From the NCBI RefSeq assembly GCF_026341515.1, contig NZ_JAPEOK010000001.1, forward strand, positions 3,906,001 to 3,970,000: DNA of 64,000 nucleotides. The letters run 5' to 3'. The notes beneath the pieces are model-generated. The model was given only the letters and a program-made list of their open reading frames with translations, did no database searches and was not told the origin of the DNA. This stretch comes from Streptomyces sp. NBC_00878. Its GTDB lineage: Bacteria; Actinomycetota; Actinomycetes; Streptomycetales; Streptomycetaceae. The translations under genes were made by a program, and so were the position numbers. Positions 32,983 through 41,329 of this stretch are shown one piece after another; positions within the stretch are counted from its first letter, which is position 1, and each line of letters begins with the position of its first letter.

Positions 32983-33071
32983 CCTCTGTCGGACATACCG
33001 GTCAGCGGCGAGGCGTCAGAGGCCGGACCGGCTCTCCACCTCGCGCTCTGGGTCTCGCACTCTCGCTCTCC

Positions 33072-34733
33072 TCAGCCCCACACCACCAGCACCGCCGCCC
33101 ACACCAGCGCCAGCAGCACGGCCAACGGCCAGAGCGGACGGCCGCGTTCGGGTGCGGTGCTCTCGCCGGTGGGCCGCAGCGCGGGGTCCGTACGCATGGC
33201 CGTGAGCTCGGCCGCCAGCGCGTCGTACGGATGGACCAGGCCCTGGCGTCGCTCGAACCACGCCCAGCGCGGCGCCGCGACCGACCAGTCGTCGCCCCGC
33301 CAGCGGAGCTTCAGTTCGAAGGACCGGCGGCGTACGGAGCGAATGTCGTCCCAGGGAACGTGCTGCGGGCCGCGCAGCCCGGTGACCCACAGACCCGAGC
33401 GGTCGGCGGTGATGCGCCAGGCGAGTTTCACGGGGACGCGGGCGGCACCGTAGAGACCGAGGGCCAGGACGGCGGCCAGCTCCCAGATCGGCCGGCCGGA
33501 GTCCGTGAACCAGACCCAGCACATCCAGACACCCCACTGCACGAGCAGCGCGGCCGCCAGCCAGTCCAGCCAGCCCGCACGCCACCGGCGTACCGGGACG
33601 GGCGGCCGGTCCACGACCAACTCCCGTGCCTGCTCCTCCAGTTGACGACTCTGCGCCGCCCGGGCCTGCTCCTTGGCGACCCGCCTCATGCCCGCGCTCG
33701 CCGACAGCGGCCGGACCGGCCCCGCCGACCACTCCGTCAGCGGCGGCTGGTCCGGGTCCTCGTCGGCGCTGACGATCACGAGCTCGGCGCCGTCGAAGGG
33801 AGCGCCGTAGAGGACGGCCTCGCGGACGGGCCCGGGGGTGTCGTCGTTCACGGCGTCGAGAAGCCGCTCCAGCTCCTCGTGATCCGCTGCGGCGTCTTCG
33901 TCGTCCTCGTCGTCCTCGTCGTCGTCCGGCTCCTCACCGTCGTGCGACGTCAGGTCCACCGTGAAGAGGGGGCGCACCGCGGCGAGGTCGTCGGCCGCGT
34001 ACACCTCCGTGGTGCCCTGGGCGTCGTCGCGTACGAGGACGCGCAGGACGGGCGCGGGGGTCCGGCGCAGGGCGAGGGCCCGGTGCCGGCCCAGCCACGC
34101 CGAGACGAGGGCGGTCAGGGCGAGCCCGGCGAGGTAGAAGGCCATGACCCAGGAACCGCGTTCGTCGTCGACCGTGCCCCACAGGCCCGCGGTGGCGCCG
34201 GTGAGCACGCCGAGCCCGAGCACCACGAGACCGAGCGGAAGCAGGAACCGGCCGCGCCGCACCACGGCGTCCGCGCCCGGGATCCGTGCCGTACCGTCCC
34301 CGGCGGCCTCCAGCGCCTGTTCGAGCTGACCGCCGCGAGCCCGCAGGCGTACGGCGACGGCGGCCCAGGTGACCACCACGACGAACGCCACGACACCGGT
34401 CACGACCCACGGCAGCGACCGCGCCTCCAGCGCGAGCGCCAGCAGCAGGACGGGCGCCCCGGCCCAGACCAGCTCGGGCCGTGCGAGCACCCACAGGACG
34501 TACACCGCGAACGCCGCCGCGACGAACGGCCACAGCCCGCCGAGCATCGCGGCCCAGGCGCCCACGCACAGCGCGAACGTGGTCACGGCTCCCGCGATCG
34601 ACCTGCGCACCCGCAGGAACGTCCAGCGCGGCGGCAACGCGGCCGACCAGCCCGCCGCCCGCCCGGCCGACCAGTCCCGGCAGCCGTCGGGTATCGCGGC
34701 CACGGGCAGTCGCAGCGGCTCGTCGTACGACAC
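33072..34733 (-). CDS. Large multi-pass membrane protein, function unknown
   Basis: 553 residues. N-terminal pairs of membrane helices (about 45-90, 95-130), another set near 165-215, an acidic cytoplasmic stretch (EEPDDDEDDEDDEDAAAD, about 265-285), then a helical linker, two more helices (about 385-430), a PH-like segment (WRITADRSGLWVTGLRGPQ) and a final C-terminal anchor (LWPLAVLLALVWAAVLVVW). No catalytic motifs are recognised. GTG 34733 is selected because AGGAG lies 5 nt upstream. The next gene upstream on the same strand also encodes a PH-domain membrane protein, so they may act together at the membrane. Confidence 0.85.
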   Translation of the reverse strand: MSYDEPLRLPVAAIPDGCRDWSAGRAAGWSAALPPRWTFLRVRRSIAGAVTTFALCVGAWAAMLGGLWPFVAAAFAVYVLWVLARPELVWAGAPVLLLALALEARSLPWVVTGVVAFVVVVTWAAVAVRLRARGGQLEQALEAAGDGTARIPGADAVVRRGRFLLPLGLVVLGLGVLTGATAGLWGTVDDERGSWVMAFYLAGLALTALVSAWLGRHRALALRRTPAPVLRVLVRDDAQGTTEVYAADDLAAVRPLFTVDLTSHDGEEPDDDEDDEDDEDAAADHEELERLLDAVNDDTPGPVREAVLYGAPFDGAELVIVSADEDPDQPPLTEWSAGPVRPLSASAGMRRVAKEQARAAQSRQLEEQARELVVDRPPVPVRRWRAGWLDWLAAALLVQWGVWMCWVWFTDSGRPIWELAAVLALGLYGAARVPVKLAWRITADRSGLWVTGLRGPQHVPWDDIRSVRRRSFELKLRWRGDDWSVAAPRWAWFERRQGLVHPYDALAAELTAMRTDPALRPTGESTAPERGRPLWPLAVLLALVWAAVLVVWG

Positions 34734-35096
34734 ATGCACTCCTGGATCACGTGGGATGGCCGGTGGTGACACCGGCGCAGGCACAGGTGGTGACAGTAGC
34801 GACCGAGCGCCCCTGCGCGGACCGCCCGGCCACCTTCGCCACCACCGAGGTACCGCCCTCTCGTACGGCCGGACGCGCCCATCGCCTCAAACGGGCGGGG
34901 ACGTCGAGCCACGAAATGCCATACGAAGCCTCACCAATTCACGAGAACCGAGCACGCGCCCCGGGCGCCCCCGCCCCAGCCGACGTCGACGACCTCAGCG
35001 GGCCCCGCCCCTCCCCCGGCGCTCTCAGCCCATCCGGTCTCACCGACCTCGCCGGTGACACCGACCTCGCTGGTGGCGCAGGTGGCGCAGGTGGAG
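34734..35096. other. 363-bp intergenic region, no gene seen
   Basis: Contains upstream sequence of the large membrane-protein gene and the 3' flank of the PH-domain gene. Near 35045-35096 there are short imperfect repeats (GACCTCGCCGGTGACACC, GGTGGCGCA twice). I see no convincing ORF, hairpin or RNA. Confidence 0.5.
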
Positions 35097-35771
35097 TCAG
35101 CCCACCGCGAGCAGAATCGCCAGCAGCACGGCACCGGCCACCGCCGGCGCCACGATCTCGTACGCCCACCGCACCGACACGTCGCCCTGTGCCCTCGGGT
35201 CCTTGCCCCGGGCCTCCAGCAGCTCGCGCAGCTCGTGCATGGTCTGGTCGGCCTGGGCGCGTACGGGTCCGGCGGGTCCGGTGGTCACCGCCGCGGGATG
35301 GCGCTGCTGACCGCCGCGGGCGGCGTCCGCGGCCCCGCGGCTCTCCCCACGCGCCTCCCGCCGGGCGGCCCTCTTGCGGGCCCGCAGCGAGACGGGCACG
35401 GCCCACACCTGGTACTTGGTGCCGGAGGTGTCGAGCACCTCGTTGGAATAGCCCGACTTGAACGTCTCCACCGTCCCCCAGGGCAGCACGATCACCCGGA
35501 AGGGGTTACGGATACGCAGCCGCTGCTCGTTGGCGTAGACGGCGGGACGCAGGGTGAACGCGGCGACCAGCGGGACCAGGAAGATCAGCGAGGCCAGCGC
35601 CACCCACGGCGTACGTCCCTCACCGGTGACCAGGGCGTCGATTCCGAGCCAGCCCACGATCGCGAGCAGCAGCACACCGCCCGCGATACCGGAGGGCGAC
35701 CGGTAGACCCGGTCCTTGAACTGGGGATCCGGTGCGTCCGGTGCGGATGGCTGATGGTCCGGGGTCGTCAT
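35097..35771 (-). CDS. PH-domain membrane protein
   Basis: 224 residues. Two N-terminal membrane helices (about 26-45 and 52-75), a bacterial PH domain of the PF10756 type (LRPAVYANEQRLRIRNPFRVIVLPWGTVE, split around residue 80-105), a basic Ala/Arg-rich helix (RARKRAARREARGESRG) and one C-terminal membrane segment (APAVAGAVLLAILLAVG). Function unknown; such proteins are widespread in actinobacteria beside other membrane genes. ATG at 35771 (MTTPDHQPS). It marks the last core-type gene before the accessory region at 36 kb. Confidence 0.87.
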   Translation of the reverse strand: MTTPDHQPSAPDAPDPQFKDRVYRSPSGIAGGVLLLAIVGWLGIDALVTGEGRTPWVALASLIFLVPLVAAFTLRPAVYANEQRLRIRNPFRVIVLPWGTVETFKSGYSNEVLDTSGTKYQVWAVPVSLRARKRAARREARGESRGAADAARGGQQRHPAAVTTGPAGPVRAQADQTMHELRELLEARGKDPRAQGDVSVRWAYEIVAPAVAGAVLLAILLAVG

Positions 35772-36008
35772 GGCCCCGATTCTGCCCGACGCGCTCCGGG
35801 GCCGATTTCCAGCACCCGCACGTGGCCTTTGCCAATCGGCTGGGCGATGGGCCCCCGCCTGCCCCGAACCGCACTTGATCGGCCGCGGCACCTCGCCAAG
35901 ACCGCGGACTGCCTCAGCCTGGCGGATGCCGGCGAGACCGCCGGACGAGAGCTCGATACGGCCACCCGCGGCCGGCGGGAGGCTGCGACAGGGTGAGGGA
36001 TCCGGCGC

Positions 36009-36578
36009 TCAGTACAGCCAGCGTCGCAGAACCCGCGTCACGGTCGGCATGACCAGGTAGGTCATCAACCCTCCTATCAGCACGTTGGTAATGACGTTGG
36101 TCAAGTAGAACGACCAGGATCGCGGCACCCATGCCATCTCGAGCGGGATGATGACCGCCGTCAGCCCGTAGACAGCACCGATGGTCACCAGTGCCATCTT
36201 CCACTTCTTCGGTGGCGGTAACGCGGGAGCTTCACTGATGGAGAACCACGTTTCCATCCCGGTCGCAGCCTGGCGCTGCGAGGTCGAGAACGCGTCTGCC
36301 TCGGCTGAGAGTGCATGGCGAATATCGGAGTCCTCCCACGCCCGGAGAGATTCCTGGTCGGTAAAGCGGTGAACGAGCCGGAAGACGTTCGACTTACCGG
36401 GCGTCGGGGCGAGCACTGCCGTCCCAAGGTTGTTGGGGAACTTCTCGGCAGCGTTGATCAGCCGCACCAGCCAGTGCTTGTAGTCGTCCTCGCGCCCGGG
36501 ATGGACGGTGCGGGTAATCATCACGGAAGCCGGATCGGACTGCACGGCTTCGACCGATTGGCCTGTTTCGATCGGCAT
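36009..36578 (-). CDS. Antibiotic-biosynthesis-monooxygenase-fold protein with two membrane helices
   Basis: 189 residues. The first about 110 form an ABM/dimeric alpha-beta barrel domain (VMITRTVHPGREDDYKHWLV, NVFRLVHRFTDQESLRAWEDS), the fold of small cofactor-free monooxygenases and heme-degrading proteins. The last 65 residues contain two membrane helices (ALVTIGAVYGLTAVIIPL and FYLTNVITNVLIGGLMTYLV). The same fusion is found in a group of membrane proteins of unknown role. ATG with GGAG 8 nt upstream. Fewer Gly/Ala codons and more Asn/Lys/Ile than neighbours suggest transfer. First gene of the putative aromatic-metabolism island. Confidence 0.85.
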   Translation of the reverse strand: MPIETGQSVEAVQSDPASVMITRTVHPGREDDYKHWLVRLINAAEKFPNNLGTAVLAPTPGKSNVFRLVHRFTDQESLRAWEDSDIRHALSAEADAFSTSQRQAATGMETWFSISEAPALPPPKKWKMALVTIGAVYGLTAVIIPLEMAWVPRSWSFYLTNVITNVLIGGLMTYLVMPTVTRVLRRWLY

Positions 36579-36927
36579 CTCACCTGCTCCTGTTCTCCAA
36601 CGGGTAACTGCTGCGGCACGTGCAAGGCGCGCCGGGCCGTTGTTGGGCCGCGCCGCGCTCCACCGTGCTTGGCCGGTCGGCCGGCGATCTGGGCCCTGGT
36701 ATCGGATGTGGTCGGACTACGGAGCCTTCAATTTCGTCTCACCGGTGGGGATCCGGCTCAGGGAAGACCGGTCGGCGCGGTTGCGGGACCGGCGAAGGCC
36801 GGGGTCGAGGCGACATGCTCGGGGCGGACGACCCGCAGACTGCCGTCGGCGTGGTCGGAGGCACTCCTTGGCGCGAGGACGGCCGGACGCCTTCGGGCTC
36901 GCTCGGGTCACGCCGCGCCTGTGGCGA
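36579..36927. other. 349-bp intergenic region, no gene seen
   Basis: Between the ABM protein gene and the aldehyde dehydrogenase stop. Several short frames are open but lack start signals and family resemblance. I see no strong hairpin. It may be residue of a decayed gene. Confidence 0.4.
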
Positions 36928-38433
36928 TCAGCCGAAGTAGTGGCGCGGAGTGCGCTGGACGCTGATCCAGTGAACGGTGGTGAACTCCTCCAGAACCCAC
37001 TGACCGCCGAACCGGCCCAGCCCCGAGTCCTTCTCGCCGCCGAAGGCCACGTGTGCTTCGCCCTCGGGTGAGGCATCGTTCACGTGGGTCATGCCGGCCT
37101 CGATCTGCTGGGCGAAGACCACACCGCGGTCGAGGTCGCCCGTGAAGACCGCGCTGGACAGCCCGTAGTCGGTGGCGTTGGCGATCCGAAGCGCGTCAGC
37201 CTCGTCCTCAGCGCGGATGATCGTGATGACCGGGCCGAACACCTCTTCGGCGGCGGTCGGGGTCTCGTTGTCACCGACGATGATCTGCGGGGGCAGCAGC
37301 AGCCCGGAAGGTCCCGTGGGCTCACCGCCGAGGATGTGCTTCGCGCCGGACTGGCGGGCCCGCTCCAGTTTGTCGAGGATGCCGTCCAGTTGACGACGGT
37401 TGATGACCGGACCGATGAACGTCGACGGGTCGGCGGGGTTGCCGACCGGCAACGACCGCACCTTCTCGACGAACCGGTCGACGAACCGGTCGAAGATCGG
37501 CGCCTCGACGATGAGGCGGTTGCCGGACATGCAGATCTGACCCTGGTGGTGGAAAGCCGAGAAGGCCGCACCGTCCACCGCCTGGTCGAGATCGGCGTCC
37601 GCGAGGACCACGATGGGGGCGTTGCCGCCGAGCTCGAGAGCCATCCGCTTGATTCCGGCCTTGCGGGTGATGCCCCTGCCGACGTTGGTGGAGCCGGTGA
37701 ACGAGATGAACCTCGGGATCGGGCTGGTGGTGATGGCGTCGCCGACCGCTCCGGCGTCCTCGCGGGCATGGGTGACGACCTGCAGGACTCCCGCGGGCAC
37801 GCCGGCCTCCTCGAACACCTTGGCCAGGAAGAGACCGCCGGTGACGGGGCTTTCCTCGGAGGGCTTGAGCACCACCGAGTTCCCCAGCGCGATGGCCGGT
37901 GCCACCGACCGGGTCGTGAGGTTCAGCGGGAAGTTCCAGGGGCTGATCACGGCGATGACCCCCAACGGGGCCCGGTAGACGCGGTTCTCCTTACCGGGAA
38001 TGTCGGACGGAAGGATCTGCCCGGTGACGTGGTAGGACATCGACGCGGCCTCGTAGACCTCTCCGCGGGCAACCTCCCACTCCACCGTGGCCTTGCCGAC
38101 GGTGGATCCGACCTCGCGGACGGACCAGTCGATGAACTCCTGCTTGCGGGCGGTGAGGATGTCGCCGGCTGTTCGCATCACCTGTGCGCGCAGGCCCGGA
38201 CTCGTCTTCGCCCAGTCACGCTGAGCGTCCCTGGCGGTCTCCAGCGCCTCCTGCACATCCCGCACGGTGGCCCGTGCGATGGGGGTGATGCTGTGGCCCG
38301 TCCAGGGGTCGAGGTCGTCGGTGTACTGGCCCGCTCCGCCGGAACGCCACATCCCGCCCACGTAGAGGGTGTCGAAGCCCTCATAGCGGACGTTGGCATC
38401 TATCGGCGATCCGACGGTGGGGGTCGTGGTCAT
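36928..38433 (-). CDS. Benzaldehyde/vanillin-type aldehyde dehydrogenase
   Basis: NAD(P)-dependent oxidation of an aldehyde to acid. 501 residues with a complete ALDH fold: VISPWNFPLNLTTRS, KPSEESPVTGG, FTGSTNVGRGI, MALELGGNAPIVV (general base Glu) and HHQGQICMSGNRL (catalytic Cys), then EEVFGPVITI and SGLGRFGGQWVLEEFT. The overall pattern, including HHQGQICMS, is that of aromatic aldehyde (salicylaldehyde, benzaldehyde, vanillin) dehydrogenases. ATG 38433 has GGGAAGG 7 nt upstream. It is divergent from a MarR gene whose inverted repeat CCATATGGAA-GTT-TTCCATATGG lies in the shared promoter. Confidence 0.9.
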   Translation of the reverse strand: MTTTPTVGSPIDANVRYEGFDTLYVGGMWRSGGAGQYTDDLDPWTGHSITPIARATVRDVQEALETARDAQRDWAKTSPGLRAQVMRTAGDILTARKQEFIDWSVREVGSTVGKATVEWEVARGEVYEAASMSYHVTGQILPSDIPGKENRVYRAPLGVIAVISPWNFPLNLTTRSVAPAIALGNSVVLKPSEESPVTGGLFLAKVFEEAGVPAGVLQVVTHAREDAGAVGDAITTSPIPRFISFTGSTNVGRGITRKAGIKRMALELGGNAPIVVLADADLDQAVDGAAFSAFHHQGQICMSGNRLIVEAPIFDRFVDRFVEKVRSLPVGNPADPSTFIGPVINRRQLDGILDKLERARQSGAKHILGGEPTGPSGLLLPPQIIVGDNETPTAAEEVFGPVITIIRAEDEADALRIANATDYGLSSAVFTGDLDRGVVFAQQIEAGMTHVNDASPEGEAHVAFGGEKDSGLGRFGGQWVLEEFTTVHWISVQRTPRHYFG

Positions 38434-38457
38434 GATGTCGCCTTCCCGGGTGGTCAA

Positions 38458-38485
38458 CCATATGGAAGTTTTCCATATGGAAGTT
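38458..38485. promoter_or_regulatory. MarR operator between aldehyde dehydrogenase and marR
   Basis: CCATATGGAA (38458-38467), GTT, TTCCATATGG (38471-38480): a perfect 10-bp inverted repeat, and the 13-mer CCATATGGAAGTT is also repeated directly at 38458 and 38473. The AT-rich dyad stands out in this GC-rich genome and is 22 bases upstream of the dehydrogenase start. Confidence 0.8.
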
Positions 38486-38539
38486 AGGATACTGCTTGTG
38501 CCGCCGTTTTTCCCAGACTTGACGGCTAGGCTCGGGCCC

Positions 38540-39040
38540 ATGACCACGCGCCGCACTCGCGACATCGTCGACACTCTGGGGTTGCTGTTCGAGGCGTCGA
38601 GATATCTGGAGCTGCGGGTCACCGCGGACATCGAGCACGAGACAGGTTTGCCCGCGAAGTGGTTCGAGACCCTGATCCGGTTGCGCCGCAGCCCCGAGGG
38701 AACAGCCCGGATGGCTGAGATCGCCGCCCGCGTCTTCCTCCCGCCGAGCAGCTTCAGCCGACTGGTGGATCAGATGGAGTCCGCGGGCCTGGTCAGCCGC
38801 GCACCCGACCCGTCGCACAGACGGGCCACGCTGGTGCGCGTGGAGTCGGCCGGAGAACGCGCCCTCGACGACGCCTTGGGCGCCTGCGTCACGAGCGGCC
38901 GGCGGCACATGGTCGATCTGCTGACCGACGACGAGCTCGACCAGCTCGAGCGGATCACCCACAGGCTCAGGGACGCGAACCAGCCTGGGCGGTGGCCAGA
39001 ACGGGAGACCCGGCACCGGCCGCCGGCGAATTCATCGTGA
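38540..39040 (+). CDS. MarR-family regulator of the aldehyde dehydrogenase
   Basis: 166 residues with a winged helix: TGLPAKWFETLIRLRRSPEG, MAEIAARVFLPPSSFSRLVD as recognition helix and SHRRATLVRVESAG as wing. MarR proteins are usually dimeric repressors released by aromatic ligands. ATG 38540 has TAGGCT at 7 nt, so it is likely leaderless. The divergent gene is the aromatic aldehyde dehydrogenase, and the dyad in between is its probable site, giving autoregulation as well. The C-terminal tail (GRWPERETRHRPPANSS) is disordered. Confidence 0.9.
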   Translation: MTTRRTRDIVDTLGLLFEASRYLELRVTADIEHETGLPAKWFETLIRLRRSPEGTARMAEIAARVFLPPSSFSRLVDQMESAGLVSRAPDPSHRRATLVRVESAGERALDDALGACVTSGRRHMVDLLTDDELDQLERITHRLRDANQPGRWPERETRHRPPANSS

Positions 39041-39058
39041 TTCTCGCCGGCCACTACG

Positions 39059-39231
39059 GTCTCGGGTGGTCTCGGGTGGTCTCGGGTGGTCTCGGGTGGT
39101 CTCGGTCTCGGGTGGCCTCGGTCTCCGGTGGCCTCGGGTGGCCTCGGTCTCGGGTGGCCTCGGTCTCGGGTGGCCTCGGTCTCGGGTGGCCTCGGTCTCG
39201 GGTGGCCTCGGTCTCGGGTGGCCTCGGGTAG
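39059..39231. repeat. VNTR: 10-bp and 16-bp CTCGGGTGG repeats
   Basis: Four perfect 10-bp units CTCGGGTGGT (39061-39100) followed by about six 16-bp units CCTCGGTCTCGGGTGG, with one variant (CTCCGG). It begins 18 bases past the MarR stop. No spacers, so not a CRISPR array. Both strands are open because 10- and 16-bp units avoid stops; no coding signal is present. Confidence 0.92.
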
Positions 39232-39340
39232 TCCTCGCCACCGCCATCCTCGACCGGCCCCTCCATCACTGCGAAGGGGGTCGACGGCCAGGCGGAGTCG
39301 GTACCCGCGGTGGCCGGCGTCGCGGATGCCCGGCGGGAGA

Positions 39341-40531
39341 TCAACGACCGGGATCCCTGCCAGCCCCGGGCCCCCGGAAGGGGCGAGGATCTGACAGGCC
39401 GTGAACGGCCGGCGGCCGGCTGACGGCTGAAGCGGGCGGATGAGATGCGGGGGCGGGCTCGGGGTGCTCCGCGGACCCCGCGGCCGTCGGGGGGTGGCGG
39501 ACCGGGTGCGTTGCCAGGATGGCGATCACGGCAGCAGCCACCCCTATCGCGGTCTCCGCACCACGGTCGATCAGCAGGGTGGGCAACGGCGCCCCCTCCC
39601 CGACGAGCGCCATGCCGATGGTCATCGGGGTGAGGAACAACAGAGCGCCGGCATAGTTTCGGGCCGCCAGCATCTCCGTGCAGGCCATCAGGGCCACCAA
39701 CACGACCAACAGAACCGTCTGGCTCATGCGGATCTGAAACAGCAAGCCGGCGGGCGCGATGCCGGCGATGGTGCCGACGAAGCGGTGACCGGCGCGCGAG
39801 ATCTGCGCGTAAGTGGTGGCTCCGACGATCGGGGCGATAGCGGAGACCATGGCCCAATAGGGCCGGTCGAGACCGAAGGCGGCCGCGGTCAGTCCGGCCG
39901 CGAGAGCGGCCAGCAGGCACGCGAGGGCCTGAACGGCGATGACGGGATTGCGCAGCCGTGCCGGGACCGGCGTGTTCGTGTCGCTCGGATGCGTGATCGG
40001 GGAGTCCAACGCGGTCACGGCAAGCACTGTCGCCGCGGACGCCGCCGAGACGGCGAGCGCGATCAGGACACTCGACCGGGTTCCGTCGGGGAGGCTGGCG
40101 CACACGGCCAGCGCGAACACGAAGAAGAGAGCACCGGGCGGGTTCCATTGGAGGATGTCCGCTACCGCCGCGGCTGCGGCGGCGATGACCGCGGTGCAGA
40201 CCACGAGGACCCACGGGGCAACGCTCGCTGTGGCCAGCGCCGCCCCGGCGACGATCAGCAGCACTTGGGCGACCGCGACCTGGCACTGAATGCGAAGTCG
40301 CACTCCGGGCGGGCGTCGGCGTCCATAGATGGAGACGGTCGCAGTCAGGAGTGCGTAGGCCGACCAGTCCTGGTGGCCCATGGCACAGAGCACGATGACG
40401 GGCAGGAGCGCCGAGATCGCCAGGCGGATCGCGACACGGTGAGCCCCGGCGTGCGGGCCGAGCCGCACCAGGTCGACCGGATACGGGATCGCTTCGCCGG
40501 CCCGAAGCCGCGGCTGAGAGTCCGATGACAC
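39341..40531 (-). CDS. FUSC/aromatic-acid-exporter-type membrane protein
   Basis: 396 residues with ten or so hydrophobic segments in two sets of about five (residues 30-165 and 215-345). The FUSC-like core HRVAIRLAISALLPVIVL and DRPYWAMVSAIAPIVGATTYA, with the repeated GTIAGI.PAG block, resembles the AaeB/ArAE family that exports aromatic carboxylic acids. A Pro/His-rich tail ends the protein. GTG 40531 has AAGGGG 8 nt upstream; GTG 40540 is an alternative. Divergent from a second MarR gene with an inverted repeat in the shared promoter. It would relieve the cell of acids made by the neighbouring dehydrogenase. Confidence 0.8.
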   Translation of the reverse strand: MSSDSQPRLRAGEAIPYPVDLVRLGPHAGAHRVAIRLAISALLPVIVLCAMGHQDWSAYALLTATVSIYGRRRPPGVRLRIQCQVAVAQVLLIVAGAALATASVAPWVLVVCTAVIAAAAAAVADILQWNPPGALFFVFALAVCASLPDGTRSSVLIALAVSAASAATVLAVTALDSPITHPSDTNTPVPARLRNPVIAVQALACLLAALAAGLTAAAFGLDRPYWAMVSAIAPIVGATTYAQISRAGHRFVGTIAGIAPAGLLFQIRMSQTVLLVVLVALMACTEMLAARNYAGALLFLTPMTIGMALVGEGAPLPTLLIDRGAETAIGVAAAVIAILATHPVRHPPTAAGSAEHPEPAPASHPPASAVSRPPAVHGLSDPRPFRGPGAGRDPGR

Positions 40532-40561
40532 GCCTTCCACCCCTTCCTTGACAGAGAAAAG

Positions 40562-40599
40562 TACTTCGCCAGCTAGGTTATTCCTTAGCCAGCGAAGTA
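40562..40599. promoter_or_regulatory. MarR operator between the FUSC exporter gene and marR
   Basis: TACTTCGC (40562-40569) and GCGAAGTA (40592-40599) pair perfectly; inside, CAGCTAGG and CCTTAGCCA extend the symmetry with mismatches. It lies 9 bases before the regulator start and about 30 before the exporter start, so binding would block both. Confidence 0.75.
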
Positions 40600-40609
40600 T
40601 ATTGGGGGT

Positions 40610-41140
40610 GTGGCAGACGCGATTGACATCATTCGAGCGCAGTGGGCGGCGGCAGAGCCGGATGTGGACACCAGTCCGGCAGAGGTCGTCGTTCGCGTGC
40701 TGCGCATCGCCCGAATCCTGCAGCGGCGCAGCGATGAGGAGCTGGAGCGACTCGGGGTGACCCGCGCCGAGTTCGACATCATCTCCTTGCTGTTCCGAGC
40801 CGGAAGACCGGTCAGCCCGACGGAGATCTCCGACCAGTTGTGGACGTCGGGAGCCGGGACCACCAAGCGGTTGCACAAGCTCACCGACACGGGCCTCGTC
40901 GTCCGCGTCCCGAACCCGGAGGACGGCCGCAGCACGCTGGTGCAGGCGACCGATGCCGCCAGGGAGCGGCTGTTGCCGATCCTCCACGAGCTGACCCGCT
41001 TCGAGGGGGAGATCCTCGACCGGCTGGGAGACTCCCGGGACTCGGTGATCGGCGCGCTCCGGACCCTGCTGGCCGCGGTCGACGACGACCATGACCGGCT
41101 GACCGGGCAGCCGCTTCTGCCCACCGGCCGCCCGACGTAA
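40610..41140 (+). CDS. MarR-family regulator of the exporter
   Basis: 176 residues. Winged-helix region LGVTRAEFDIISLLFRAG, SPTEISDQLWTSGAGTTKRL (recognition helix) and PEDGRSTLVQATDAARERL (wing). The first 35 residues form the dimer helix. GTG 40610 follows GGGGGTG closely. It is unrelated in detail to the MarR at 38540: the recognition helices differ and so do the two operators, so the exporter and the dehydrogenase probably answer to different ligands or concentrations. Confidence 0.9.
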   Translation: MADAIDIIRAQWAAAEPDVDTSPAEVVVRVLRIARILQRRSDEELERLGVTRAEFDIISLLFRAGRPVSPTEISDQLWTSGAGTTKRLHKLTDTGLVVRVPNPEDGRSTLVQATDAARERLLPILHELTRFEGEILDRLGDSRDSVIGALRTLLAAVDDDHDRLTGQPLLPTGRPT

Positions 41141-41329
41141 GCCGACGGACGTCGCAGCCGACAGACGCTGCAGCCGGCTGCCCGCCCGGACGAAGGACAA
41201 CCCCGTCGCGCAACCCCGTCGCGCGATGACTCCGCCTCAGCCCCGCTCCCGGCCGGCGCGGGGGCCGGACGACTCTGCCGCCCCGGGCCCCTGCTCACGT
41301 GCCATTTCCCACCAGCGAAAGGAACGTCC

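Noticed and set aside
36508..37071. 187-codon plus-strand frame in the gap before the aldehyde dehydrogenase
   Set aside because: Overlaps the ABM gene start and the dehydrogenase end antisense; no domain or start signal.
39059..39231. CRISPR-like repeat array
   Set aside because: Units follow one another without unique spacers and no cas genes are present.
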